A stretch of DNA of 6,241 bases, from positions 1-6,241 of the forward strand of contig JAGIAA010000067.1 in NCBI GenBank assembly GCA_017745115.1. Reading direction: 5' to 3'. Positions 1-6,241 of this stretch are shown piece by piece (the stretch's first letter is position 1; each line of letters opens with the position of its first letter). The translations under genes and the position numbers were made by a program. This stretch comes from Sphingobium sp. Its GTDB lineage: Bacteria > Pseudomonadota > Alphaproteobacteria > Sphingomonadales > Sphingomonadaceae. A model generated the notes under the pieces. The model saw only the letters and a list, made by a program, of their open reading frames with translations. It had not been told where the DNA came from and ran no database searches.

Positions 1-4
1 CGTG

Positions 5-30
5 AAAGGCCCGGCGATATGTGCCAGGCC
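5..30 (-). terminator. Hairpin downstream of rseP, possible weak terminator
   Basis: On the minus strand GGCCTGGC (30-23) pairs with GCCGGGCC (15-8) around a seven-base loop, then TTT (7-5). The stem has eight pairs, one of them G-U; on the opposite strand that position would be a C/A mismatch, so the structure suits the rseP transcript. It begins 26 bases after the rseP stop. The T-run is only three bases long, so termination may be partial, which would fit read-through into a bamA gene usually found next. The rest of bases 1-55 shows no start codon or other signal I can support. Confidence 0.35.
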
Positions 31-55
31 AAGCCGTTCCCCTGCCCTAACCGCG

Positions 56-1192
56 TCAGCCAATCAAGCGCGACAGGCCGCGCCACAGGCCGAATGAGCC
101 CAAATCGTTGATCGTCACCAGCACCATCAGACCGAGCAGCAAGGCCAGGCCCGAACGGAAGGCTATTTCCTGGACCCGGGGGCTGACCGGCCTGCGCTGG
201 ATGGCTTCAATCCCGTAGAAGAACAAATGGCCGCCGTCGAGCATGGGAATTGGCAAGAGGTTGATGAACCCCAAGTTAATCGAGATGAGCGCGATGAAGG
301 AGATCAGCGCCTCCGGCCCCAACGCGGCGCGTTCCCCGGAGAATTGCGCGGTTTTGAGCGGCCCGCCCAACTCCTTCACCGAGACCTGGCCCATGATGAT
401 CTTGGACAGCCTGTCCCAGACCATGACCATGAGTTCGCCGGTCCGTTGCAGGCCCACGACGGGCGCCTCGACCAGGCTGATCTTCCGCACAACCATCGCG
501 ACCGGCGTCACGCCGATCTGGGCGATATGCGTCTCGTTGCCGAATCGGTCCCTCTCGATGCGCTCGCCGATCTTGATCGGCAGGACGATCTTCGCGCCCT
601 TGCGTTCCACGATCATGTCCACCCGTTCGCCGGGCTGGTGGTCCATCGCGACCTTCAAGGCCAGTGCGCCGAAATCGGGAATGATTTCGCGATCGAAGGC
701 CAGGATGCGATCGCCGGGCTTCACGCCCGCCGCCTCGGCGGCGCTGTTCGGCATCACCGCGCGGACCTCGGCAGGCGTCACGTTCACGCCGTAAGCATAG
801 GCAAATCCGGCCAGGATCAGCGCGCCGAACAGCAGGTTCACGACCGGCCCCGCCAGCACGATCAGCGCGCGCTGCCAGACCGGCTTCACATGGAAGCAGC
901 GGTTGCGCTCCTCCGCTGGCAGTTCGAGCCATTTGGGATCAGGCTCGCTGGCGACACCCATATCGCCGGCAAAGCGGACATAGCCGCCCAGCGGCAGGCC
1001 GCCGATGCGCCAGCGCGTCCCGCGCTTATCGATCCAATGCGCCACCTCCGGGCCGAAACCGATGGAAAAGGTCTCGGCATGCACGCCGAACCAGCGCGCC
1101 ACCCAATAATGCCCCATCTCATGGATGAAGACGAGCGGCCCGATGACGAGCAGGAACGAGAGGATCGTGAAACTGAGGCCGGGCGTAGGCAT
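56..1192 (-). CDS. rseP: RseP/MmpA-type site-2 intramembrane zinc metalloprotease
   Basis: This inner-membrane site-2 protease (peptidase family M50) cuts substrates within the membrane. Relatives cleave the anti-sigma factor RseA (E. coli RseP) or PodJ (Caulobacter MmpA). The 378-residue protein has a first membrane segment (about 8-23) running into the zinc motif HEMGH at 24-28. A second segment is at about 108-134, followed by one PDZ domain (about 137-225). The conserved GGPLKTAQFSG is at 276-286, and a third segment (about 294-312) leads into LLPIPMLDGGH (312-322), where Asp319 is the third zinc ligand. A last membrane segment is at about 344-362. E. coli RseP is about 450 residues with two PDZ domains; one PDZ and this length fit alphaproteobacterial members. 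The ATG at 1192 directly follows the dxr TAA, and AAGGA twelve bases upstream is a distant Shine-Dalgarno. Its natural substrate cannot be read from this window. Confidence 0.95.
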   Translation of the reverse strand: MPTPGLSFTILSFLLVIGPLVFIHEMGHYWVARWFGVHAETFSIGFGPEVAHWIDKRGTRWRIGGLPLGGYVRFAGDMGVASEPDPKWLELPAEERNRCFHVKPVWQRALIVLAGPVVNLLFGALILAGFAYAYGVNVTPAEVRAVMPNSAAEAAGVKPGDRILAFDREIIPDFGALALKVAMDHQPGERVDMIVERKGAKIVLPIKIGERIERDRFGNETHIAQIGVTPVAMVVRKISLVEAPVVGLQRTGELMVMVWDRLSKIIMGQVSVKELGGPLKTAQFSGERAALGPEALISFIALISINLGFINLLPIPMLDGGHLFFYGIEAIQRRPVSPRVQEIAFRSGLALLLGLMVLVTINDLGSFGLWRGLSRLIG

Positions 1193-2371
1193 TTAAACGG
1201 TCAATCCTTCGGCCAGGCGGCCTGTGATGTCGAGCGCCTGCGCGCGCGCGCCGGCGTCTGCAGCGCGCACGTCGTCGAGCGAGCGGACGGGCGCGGCGTT
1301 GCTGCGCCCGATCACGGTCTCGACGGTTGCGGCGATGTCGAGGAAGCCGATCCGCCCATCGAGGAAGGCGGCAACGGCGATTTCATTGGCGGCGTTGAGG
1401 ATGGCGGGGGCGCTGCCACCCGCTTCGATGGCTTCGCGCGCCAGCCGGATTGCGGGGAAGCGAACCTCGTCGGGCGCCTCGAAGTCGAGCCGGCCAATGG
1501 TTGCGAGATCGAGCGGCCGGCAGGGCGTTGCCATGCGATCGGGCCAGGCCAGCGTGTTGGCGATGGGAATGCGCATGTCCGGGCTGCCGAGTTGCGCCAG
1601 CGTCGAGCAATCGACGAACTCGACCATGCTGTGGATGACCGACTGCGGATGCACGAGGATCGCGAGGCGATCGAGTCCGACCGGAAAGAGATGATAGGCC
1701 TCGATATATTCCAGGCCCTTGTTCATCATCGTCGCGCTGTCGATGGTGATCTTGCGGCCCATCGACCAGTTGGGGTGCTTGAGCGCCTCATCCAGCGTGA
1801 CGGCACGCATTTCCTCGAGCGCCTTCGTGCGGAACGGGCCGCCGCTCGCGGTCAGCGTGATCTTGCGCACACGATCGATCGCACCGCCGTCCAGACACTG
1901 GAAAATCGCATTATGCTCGCTGTCCACAGGGAGCAATGTAGCACCGCTTTCCTGAACGGCAGCCATCATGACATCGCCGGCCGCGACCAGCGATTCCTTG
2001 TTGGCGAGCGCCACGGTCCTGCCCTGCTTCACTGCCGCCAGTGTCGGCGCGAGGCCTGCTAGGCCGACGATCGCTGCCATCGTCCAGTCGGCGCCCATTA
2101 GCGCGGCCTCGACAAGCGCGCCCTCGCCTGCCGCGGCCTCGATGCCTGTGCCGGCCAACGCGGCCTTGAGGGCGCCATAGCAGCTCTCATCGGCAACGAC
2201 GGCGAGCCTGGCATTGTGCAGGATGGCCTGGGCCGCGAGTTTCTCGACGTCGCAACCGGCAGTGAGCGCCAGCACCTCATAGGCGTCGGGGTCGCGGCCG
2301 ATGAGATCGAGCGTCGAGCAGCCGATCGAGCCGGTCGCGCCGAAGATGGAGACAGAGCGCGGGGCGGTCAT
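1193..2371 (-). CDS. dxr: 1-deoxy-D-xylulose 5-phosphate reductoisomerase
   Basis: Dxr rearranges and reduces 1-deoxy-D-xylulose 5-phosphate to 2-C-methyl-D-erythritol 4-phosphate with NADPH. It is the first committed step of the MEP isoprenoid pathway and the target of fosmidomycin. The 392-residue protein has the NADPH-binding GATGSIG at 11-17 and ALANKESLVAAG at 121-132. The metal ligands Asp150 and Glu152 lie in PVDSEHNAI. The substrate loop TASGGPF is at 174-180, HPNWSMGRK at 199-207, and the MMNKGLE motif (215-221) carries the third metal ligand Glu221. HPQSVIHSMVEF is at 241-252. All key residues are present, so an active enzyme is expected. The ATG at 2371 overlaps the cdsA stop by four bases (ATGA), the pattern of translational coupling, with AAAGGG about ten bases upstream. 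Its stop TAA touches the rseP ATG. Its product supplies precursors used by UppS in the same cluster. Confidence 0.97.
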   Translation of the reverse strand: MTAPRSVSIFGATGSIGCSTLDLIGRDPDAYEVLALTAGCDVEKLAAQAILHNARLAVVADESCYGALKAALAGTGIEAAAGEGALVEAALMGADWTMAAIVGLAGLAPTLAAVKQGRTVALANKESLVAAGDVMMAAVQESGATLLPVDSEHNAIFQCLDGGAIDRVRKITLTASGGPFRTKALEEMRAVTLDEALKHPNWSMGRKITIDSATMMNKGLEYIEAYHLFPVGLDRLAILVHPQSVIHSMVEFVDCSTLAQLGSPDMRIPIANTLAWPDRMATPCRPLDLATIGRLDFEAPDEVRFPAIRLAREAIEAGGSAPAILNAANEIAVAAFLDGRIGFLDIAATVETVIGRSNAAPVRSLDDVRAADAGARAQALDITGRLAEGLTV

Positions 2372-3090
2372 GGCATAAACGCCCTTTGCAGGATGAATGC
2401 GAAGATCGCTGCCGCGAGCAACCCATCAACGCGATCGAACATGCCGCCATGGCCTGGGATCAATGTACCGCTATCCTTGACGCCAGCGCGTCGCTTCATC
2501 CAGCTTTCGAAAAAGTCGCCGGCTTGAGCGACGACCGCAAGCGAAGCGCCAATCGGTATGGTCAAAGCAAGGAGAGCTCCCGTATGAACGAGGAAGCCAA
2601 GCTCGTTCCGCATTACAATTGCACCGCCAGTCATCTTGGGCGTGCCAACAAATAGTAATGCAACCGTAAGCACCGCAGCTGCCCCGGCCATACCACCGAA
2701 CAACCCAGCCCACGTCTTCGAAGGGCTGATCGCGGGCGCGATCTTGGGCCCACCAATTATTCGCCCGGCGAAATAGGCGCCGATGTCAGTCCCGATAACC
2801 GCAGCAAGCACTGGAATGAACAGCATCTTGTCATGCAACAGCAGCACCGCCGCGCATCCGAAGGCCGCATAGATGCCGCCAATCGCCATCCAGACGCCCT
2901 TGGCAAACTCGCTGTCCGGGAAGCGCACGACGATATTCCGCCATTCCAGCACCACCAGGAAAGCGATCAGCGCCACGAAGAAGGTGAACACCGTGCCGCC
3001 CATCCACAACGCCGTGCCGGCAACGGCCAGCATGACGACCGCCGAGGCTGTGCGGACCGCGAGGTCCGATTTCCGGGCGGCGGCGGCCAT
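2368..3090 (-). CDS. cdsA: Phosphatidate cytidylyltransferase (CDP-diglyceride synthase)
   Basis: This integral membrane enzyme converts phosphatidate and CTP to CDP-diacylglycerol, the branch-point precursor of phospholipids. The 240-residue protein is shorter than the 285 residues of E. coli. Hydrophobic segments lie at about 11-30, 33-48, 66-85, 90-108, 128-148 and 165-190, with a last one at 223-236. TDIGAYFAGR (101-110) and the SPSKTWAG block (122-129) are conserved family regions. The C-terminal signature at 196-222 is complete: Ser196, Lys199-Arg200, Lys205-Asp206, GHGG at 213-216, Asp219-Arg220 and Asp222. I chose the ATG at 3090, in a TGATG junction with uppS, with GGGGG six bases upstream; the GTG just before it is a less likely start. 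The open frame continues back through uppS to 3741, but that part is out-of-frame shadow. From about 2835 to the 3' end, codon use becomes AT-rich and unlike its neighbours. Confidence 0.95.
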   Translation of the reverse strand: MAAAARKSDLAVRTASAVVMLAVAGTALWMGGTVFTFFVALIAFLVVLEWRNIVVRFPDSEFAKGVWMAIGGIYAAFGCAAVLLLHDKMLFIPVLAAVIGTDIGAYFAGRIIGGPKIAPAISPSKTWAGLFGGMAGAAAVLTVALLFVGTPKMTGGAIVMRNELGFLVHTGALLALTIPIGASLAVVAQAGDFFESWMKRRAGVKDSGTLIPGHGGMFDRVDGLLAAAIFAFILQRAFMP

Positions 3091-3842
3091 CACAGACCCC
3101 CGTAGCGCCGTTCGCGGCGGGCGTAACAAGTCACTGCCTCGGTAAGCGCAGCCCCATCGAAATCGGGCCAGAGCGTCTCTGTGAAGTAAAGCTCGGCATA
3201 GGCCGCCTGCCAGAGCAGGAAATTGGAGAGACGCTGCTCGCCCGAGGTGCGGATCAGCAGGTCGAGCGGCGGCAGGCCGGCGGTATCGAGCTGTTCGCCG
3301 ATCAGGTCGGGCGTGATCGTCGCCGGATCGAGCGTGCCGTCCGCCACCTGCGCGGCAAGCTTGCGTACGCCCCGTGCCAATTCGTCCTGGGATCCGTAAT
3401 TCAGCGCCACGACCAGCGTCGATCCCGTATTTCCGGCGGTCTTGGCGACGGCCTCGTCGACCATCCTGGCCGCTTCCGGCTCGAAGGCATGATGATCGCC
3501 GATGATCTTGAGGCGGATATTGCCGTTGTGGATCTCTTCCAGCTCGGAGCGGATGAACTGCTTCATCAGCCCCGTGAGGTCGCTGATCTCCTCCTCGGGC
3601 CGCTTCCAGTTCTCGGAGGAGAAGGCGTAGAGCGTGACGCACTCGATGCCGAGCTTGTTGGCCGCGCGGAGCACCTTGCGGACCGCCTCCGCGCCGGCGC
3701 GATGACCGGCGATGCGCGGCAGGCGGCGCGCCTTGGCCCACCGGCCATTGCCGTCCATGATGATGGCGACATGGCGCGGCACGCCGCGGTCTGGCACCGA
3801 CGGCAACGCCTTGCGCTGCGCACGGGCGCGCGGAAAGATCAT
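3090..3842 (-). CDS. uppS: Isoprenyl transferase (undecaprenyl diphosphate synthase)
   Basis: This cis-prenyltransferase adds isopentenyl units to farnesyl diphosphate, giving undecaprenyl diphosphate, the lipid carrier for peptidoglycan and surface-polysaccharide precursors. The 250-residue product shows the family signature HVAIIMDGNGRWAK at 24-37. Asp30 corresponds to catalytic Asp26 of the E. coli enzyme and His47 (GHRAG) to His43. YAFSSENWKRP (72-82) is the flexible-loop region. RTSGEQRLSNFLLWQ (198-212) supplies the diphosphate-binding Arg198 and Glu202. Glu217 (AELYF) matches the Mg-binding Glu213. The constant offset of four residues from E. coli supports an intact protein. I use the ATG at 3842; its Shine-Dalgarno is weak (a GGGG run about 12 bases upstream), so the first ~15 residues are less certain. 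Its TGA shares one base with the cdsA ATG. Chain length (C55) is assumed from the family. Confidence 0.95.
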   Translation of the reverse strand: MIFPRARAQRKALPSVPDRGVPRHVAIIMDGNGRWAKARRLPRIAGHRAGAEAVRKVLRAANKLGIECVTLYAFSSENWKRPEEEISDLTGLMKQFIRSELEEIHNGNIRLKIIGDHHAFEPEAARMVDEAVAKTAGNTGSTLVVALNYGSQDELARGVRKLAAQVADGTLDPATITPDLIGEQLDTAGLPPLDLLIRTSGEQRLSNFLLWQAAYAELYFTETLWPDFDGAALTEAVTCYARRERRYGGL

Positions 3843-3881
3843 GATGCCCGGTACCCCAGCGGCGCCCGGCGAGCGGTCACG

Positions 3882-4439
3882 TCACTTGCCAAGGATTTCC
3901 TTTTCCTTGGCTGCGGCCGCGGCGTCGATATCCGCGATCGTGGCATCGGTGAGCTTCTGCACTTCGGTTTCCTTGCGCTTGCGCTCATCCTCGCCGAATT
4001 CGCCCTTCTTTTCGTCTGCCTTGAGGCTGTCGTTGGCATCGCGGCGAACGTTGCGCGCGGCAATGCGCGCCTTCTCGGCATATTGCCCGGCGAGCTTGGC
4101 CAGTTCCTTGCGGCGCTCTTCCGTCAGGTCGGGAATCGGCAGGCGGATATTCTGCCCATCGACGATCGGATTGAGGCCCAGACCCGCGGAGCGGATCGCC
4201 TTGTCGACCGGACCGACATTGGAGCGGTCCCAGACCTGCACCGAGAGCAAGCGCGGCTCTGGCGCCGACACCGTCGCGACCTGCAGGAGCGGCATGTTCG
4301 CACCATAGACCTCGACCATGATCGGATCGAGCAACGCCGTGTTGGCGCGGCCCGTGCGCAGGCCCGACAGATCGTGCTTCAGGGCCTCAACGGCGCCCGC
4401 CATGCGGCGCTCGACGTCTGCCTTGTCATATTGTGCCAT
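3882..4439 (-). CDS. frr: Ribosome recycling factor
   Basis: RRF works with EF-G to split the post-termination ribosome complex and release mRNA and tRNA. The product is 185 residues, exactly the E. coli length, and aligns over its whole span. The start of the long three-helix bundle carries [17 protein letters not shown] (about 24-40). The small beta/alpha domain follows, with [22 protein letters not shown] (about 42-63, read as two conserved blocks). The helical bundle then resumes with [12 protein letters not shown] (104-115). The motif RNVRRDAN (129-136) contains Arg132, which is functionally critical in the E. coli protein. The C-terminal half is rich in Lys, Glu and Ala, as expected for long helices. 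The stop is TGA at 3884-3882. It sits between pyrH and uppS in the usual order and is very probably co-transcribed with both. Confidence 0.97.
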   Translation of the reverse strand: MAQYDKADVERRMAGAVEALKHDLSGLRTGRANTALLDPIMVEVYGANMPLLQVATVSAPEPRLLSVQVWDRSNVGPVDKAIRSAGLGLNPIVDGQNIRLPIPDLTEERRKELAKLAGQYAEKARIAARNVRRDANDSLKADEKKGEFGEDERKRKETEVQKLTDATIADIDAAAAAKEKEILGK

Positions 4440-4442
4440 GAA

Positions 4443-4450
4443 CCCTCTCC
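4443..4450 (-). promoter_or_regulatory. Ribosome binding site of frr
   Basis: GGAGAGGG on the minus strand, three bases before the frr ATG (seven bases from the GGAG core). It is the clearest Shine-Dalgarno in the window and fixes the frr start at 4439. By contrast, uppS, cdsA, dxr and rseP have only weak or badly spaced purine runs. Confidence 0.7.
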
Positions 4451-4465
4451 GATTTTCCGCCGCGC

Positions 4466-5200
4466 TCAGCCGTTGCCGGCCGACGAGCTCTCGACCCGCG
4501 TCGAGACGCCTTCGCCGCGCAGCACCTTGGCGAGGTTGCCGCGTTCGCGAATGTTGAACACGATGATGGGGATGTTGTTGTCGCGGCAGAGCGCCACGGC
4601 ACTTGCATCCATTACCTTCAGATTCTGGCTGAGAACCTGATCGTAGCTTACTGTATCAAAACGCTTTGCGCTCGCGACCTTCTTGGGGTCGGCATCATAG
4701 ACGCCATCCACGCTCGTGCCTTTGTACAGCGCATCGCAGCCCATTTCGGCTGCGCGCAGGGCCGCGCCGCTGTCGGTCGTGAAGAAAGGATTGCCGGTAC
4801 CCGCAGCGAAGATGACCACGCGACCCTTCTCGAGATGCCGCGCGGCGCGCCGACGGATATAGGGCTCGCACACCGTCATCATCGGAATGGCCGACTGGAC
4901 GCGCGTGTCGACGCCGAGCTTCTCCAGGGCGTTCTGCATGGCGAGCGCATTCATGATCGTCGCGAGCATGCCCATATAGTCGCCCGTCGTTCGGTCGAGG
5001 CCCTTGGCGGCGCCCGAAATGCCGCGGAAGATGTTGCCGCCGCCAATGACGAGGCAGAGCTCCAGGCCGGTATCCTTGGCCGCTTTCACTTCCTCGGCCA
5101 TGCGCTGAACCGTCTCCGGATCGATGCCGAACTGGCCCGACCCCATCAGCACTTCGCCCGAGAGCTTGAGCAGGATGCGCTTGTTGGCAGGAGATGTCAT
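4466..5200 (-). CDS. pyrH: UMP kinase
   Basis: UMP kinase phosphorylates UMP to UDP with ATP in the cytoplasm. It is a hexameric enzyme of the amino-acid kinase fold, typically activated by GTP and inhibited by UTP. The 244-residue product (E. coli: 241) shows [14 protein letters not shown] at about 7-20, the glycine-rich [10 protein letters not shown] at 51-60, [19 protein letters not shown] at about 74-92, and [17 protein letters not shown] at 134-150. The nucleotide-binding segment [16 protein letters not shown] is at about 159-174. I chose the ATG at 5200 because the family normally starts a few residues before [10 protein letters not shown]. An in-frame TTG at 5218 would add six residues (MENRSL) without homology support. 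Neither start has a good Shine-Dalgarno; GGAAAA lies about 12 bases before the ATG. The stop is TGA at 4468-4466. frr follows after 26 bases. Confidence 0.96.
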   Translation of the reverse strand: MTSPANKRILLKLSGEVLMGSGQFGIDPETVQRMAEEVKAAKDTGLELCLVIGGGNIFRGISGAAKGLDRTTGDYMGMLATIMNALAMQNALEKLGVDTRVQSAIPMMTVCEPYIRRRAARHLEKGRVVIFAAGTGNPFFTTDSGAALRAAEMGCDALYKGTSVDGVYDADPKKVASAKRFDTVSYDQVLSQNLKVMDASAVALCRDNNIPIIVFNIRERGNLAKVLRGEGVSTRVESSSAGNG

Positions 5201-5232
5201 GAGCGACCGGTTTTCCAATGCTGGATATGGGA

Positions 5233-5262
5233 GCGGCGCGGACCTTAGTGGGACCGCGCCGC
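5233..5262 (-). other. Strong GC-rich hairpin in tsf-pyrH spacer
   Basis: An inverted repeat pairs GCGGCGCGG (5233-5241) with CCGCGCCGC (5254-5262): nine base pairs, all G-C. One A/A mismatch (5242/5253) follows, then two more G-C pairs closing a six-base loop at 5245-5250. In the minus-strand transcript it lies 33 bases upstream of the pyrH ATG. It is not followed by a T-tract (next minus-strand bases are TCCCATATCC), so it does not fit a standard intrinsic terminator. It may slow transcription, stabilise an mRNA end or be an RNase III target; the sequence does not say which. Confidence 0.55.
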
Positions 5263-5270
5263 CGTGCCAA
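5242..5270 (-). promoter_or_regulatory. Weak candidate sigma-70 promoter for pyrH
   Basis: On the minus strand TTGGCA (5270-5265) matches five of six bases of the TTGACA -35 consensus. Exactly 17 bases downstream is TAAGGT (5247-5242), which matches three of six bases of TATAAT. Spacing and location (about 40 bases before the pyrH ATG) are right for a pyrH promoter. However, the -10 match is poor, the spacer is very GC-rich, and the element overlaps the hairpin at 5233-5262. Treat it as a hypothesis. Confidence 0.22.
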
Positions 5271-5291
5271 GCGCCCTATCGTACAGGGCGC
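5271..5291 (-). terminator. Possible weak terminator/attenuator hairpin after tsf
   Basis: GCGCCCT (5271-5277) pairs with AGGGCGC (5285-5291) around a seven-base loop, giving a perfect seven-base-pair stem 22 bases past the tsf stop triplet. On the minus strand the stem is followed by only two Ts (TTGG), so efficient rho-independent termination is doubtful. Its place after tsf, ahead of the second hairpin at 5233-5262, fits partial termination separating the abundant rpsB-tsf message from pyrH and the genes after it. That role is an inference. Confidence 0.35.
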
Positions 5292-5312
5292 GCAACTTTA
5301 TGAGGAAGGGCC

Positions 5313-6241
5313 TCAGGCGCCCTTCGCTGCGGCCGCAACCTCGGCAGCGAAGTCGCTCTCTTCCTTCTCGATGCCTTCGCCGAGCTGGAAGCGGACATAG
5401 TCCTTGAGCACGATCGTCGTGCCGGCATCCCTGGCCGCCTTGGCCACGACGTCGGCGACCGGGGTCTTGCCGTCGATCACGAAAGGCTGCGACAGGAGCG
5501 CGTTTTCCTTGGCGTATTTGGCGACCGCGCCATCGACCATCTTGGCGATGATCTCGGCGGGCTTGCCGGACTCGGCGGCCTTTTCCTCGGCGATCTTGCG
5601 CTCACGCTCCAGAACGTCGGCCGGGATGTCCGAGGCGTTCAGGGCAACCGGGAAGGCAGCCGCGACATGCATGGCGATCTGCTTGCCGAGCGGCAGCAGG
5701 ACGTCGGCGCTGGCCGGGCTCTCGAGCGCGACGAGCACGCCGATCTTGCCGAGGCCGGGGACGACGGCGTTATGCATGTAATCGACGACCAGACCCTGAT
5801 CGACCGAAACGAAGCCGACGCGACGCAGCTGCTGGTTTTCGCCGATGGTGGCGACATTGGTCACCAGCGCGTCGTTGATCGTTCCGCCGGCCGGATGCGG
5901 GGTCGCCTTGAGCGTCTCGGCGTCGGCGATGCCACCGGCGAGCGCGACTTCCGCGGCCGTGGCGACGAAGCCCTGGAACTGCTCGTTCTTGGCAACGAAG
6001 TCGGTCTCGCTGTTCACCTCGACGGCGACACCCTTGGTGCCCGACGTCTTGACCGCGACCAAGCCTTCAGCGGCCGTGCGGCTCGACTTCTTGGCGGCGG
6101 CGGCAAGACCCTTGGCGCGCAGCCAGTCGATTGCGGCTTCCACGTCGCCATTGGTTTCGGAGAGCGCCTTCTTGCAATCCATCATGCCGGCGCCGCTCTT
6201 CTCGCGCAGGTCCTTGACCGCGGCTGCAGTAATCTCTGCCA
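5313..6241 (-). CDS. tsf: Elongation factor Ts (5' end cut by one base)
   Basis: EF-Ts is the cytoplasmic guanine-nucleotide exchange factor that releases GDP from EF-Tu so that it can bind GTP and aminoacyl-tRNA again. Reading upstream of the internal double Met, the frame stays open to the window edge and gives [20 protein letters not shown], the canonical EF-Ts N-terminus. The last two bases (6240-6241) read TG as codon positions 2 and 3, so the true start is almost certainly an ATG whose first base is position 6242. The full protein would be 308 residues, normal for the family. The N-terminal UBA-like domain spans roughly residues 1-55. The EF-Tu-contacting signature TDFVAKN is at about 79-85, followed by the core and dimerisation regions. 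The stop is TGA at 5315-5313. rpsB is expected just upstream. An internal start at 6185 would remove the conserved N-terminus and is rejected. Identity is very secure. Confidence 0.97.
   Translation of the reverse strand, partial: AEITAAAVKDLREKSGAGMMDCKKALSETNGDVEAAIDWLRAKGLAAAAKKSSRTAAEGLVAVKTSGTKGVAVEVNSETDFVAKNEQFQGFVATAAEVALAGGIADAETLKATPHPAGGTINDALVTNVATIGENQQLRRVGFVSVDQGLVVDYMHNAVVPGLGKIGVLVALESPASADVLLPLGKQIAMHVAAAFPVALNASDIPADVLERERKIAEEKAAESGKPAEIIAKMVDGAVAKYAKENALLSQPFVIDGKTPVADVVAKAARDAGTTIVLKDYVRFQLGEGIEKEESDFAAEVAAAAKGA

Noticed and set aside
276..932. A 218-codon minus-strand frame inside rseP
   Set aside because: It is an Arg/Gly-rich out-of-frame reading of rseP, whose own frame carries the zinc-protease motifs.
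227..2062. A 611-codon open frame on the plus strand, antisense to rseP and dxr
   Set aside because: It runs across two clear conserved genes, its product is rich in His, Arg and Asp with no recognisable domain, and such frames arise easily opposite GC-rich genes where stop codons are rare.
3091..3741. Extension of the cdsA frame upstream through uppS, giving a 457-residue fusion
   Set aside because: The extra 217 residues are an Arg-rich out-of-frame reading of uppS; CdsA homology starts at the ATG at 3090.
3843..3881. Repeated CCCGG words and a GGTACC palindrome in the frr-uppS spacer
   Set aside because: Too short to form a convincing stem or operator; expected by chance at this GC content.
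3489..4640. A 383-codon open frame on the plus strand opposite uppS, frr and part of pyrH
   Set aside because: It crosses three well-identified genes and both spacers, has no family resemblance and no supported start signal.
5313..6185. tsf starting at the internal Met (6185)
   Set aside because: The frame continues upstream with the canonical EF-Ts N-terminus to the window edge, where the start codon lacks one base.
1..6241. Search for CRISPR repeats, tRNA or rRNA genes, insertion sequences and defence or phage genes
   Set aside because: No spaced direct repeats, RNA-gene signatures, terminal inverted repeats or foreign genes seen; every gene is a known housekeeping gene in its usual order.

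Overview
This window is a stretch of conserved housekeeping genes from a high-GC bacterium. All seven coding sequences lie on the minus strand, so transcription runs from high to low coordinates. In transcription order they are tsf, pyrH, frr, uppS, cdsA, dxr and rseP. This order (normally rpsB upstream of tsf and bamA downstream of rseP) is widespread in proteobacteria. The protein style (a 308-residue EF-Ts, a 378-residue RseP with one PDZ domain like Caulobacter MmpA, short GC-rich spacers) points to an alphaproteobacterium, most likely Sphingomonadales. That placement is an inference from family resemblance, not a database search.

Region by region: 6241-5313 is tsf, which lacks only the first base of its start codon. 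5312-5201 is the widest spacer in the window; it carries strong GC-rich hairpins and a weak promoter candidate. 5200-4466 is pyrH, and a 26-base spacer with a good Shine-Dalgarno leads to frr (4439-3882). A 39-base spacer leads to uppS (3842-3090). From there the genes are packed without gaps: uppS/cdsA overlap by one base (TGATG), cdsA/dxr overlap by four (ATGA), and dxr/rseP abut directly (TAAATG). Bases 55-1 are non-coding downstream of rseP and hold a hairpin; no start for the expected next gene is visible. No stretch over 300 bases lacks a gene.

Functionally the cluster joins translation (EF-Ts, ribosome recycling factor), pyrimidine nucleotide supply (UMP kinase) and envelope building. 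Dxr feeds the MEP isoprenoid pathway that supplies the precursors used by UppS to make the undecaprenyl carrier for peptidoglycan. CdsA makes CDP-diacylglycerol for phospholipids. RseP is the intramembrane protease of envelope stress signalling.

I found no mobile element, CRISPR array, tRNA, rRNA or accessory system, and nothing that looks like a previously undescribed biological system. The points most worth a second look are the structured tsf-pyrH spacer and an abrupt change to AT-rich, rare codons in the 3' two thirds of cdsA, which suggests a mosaic gene.
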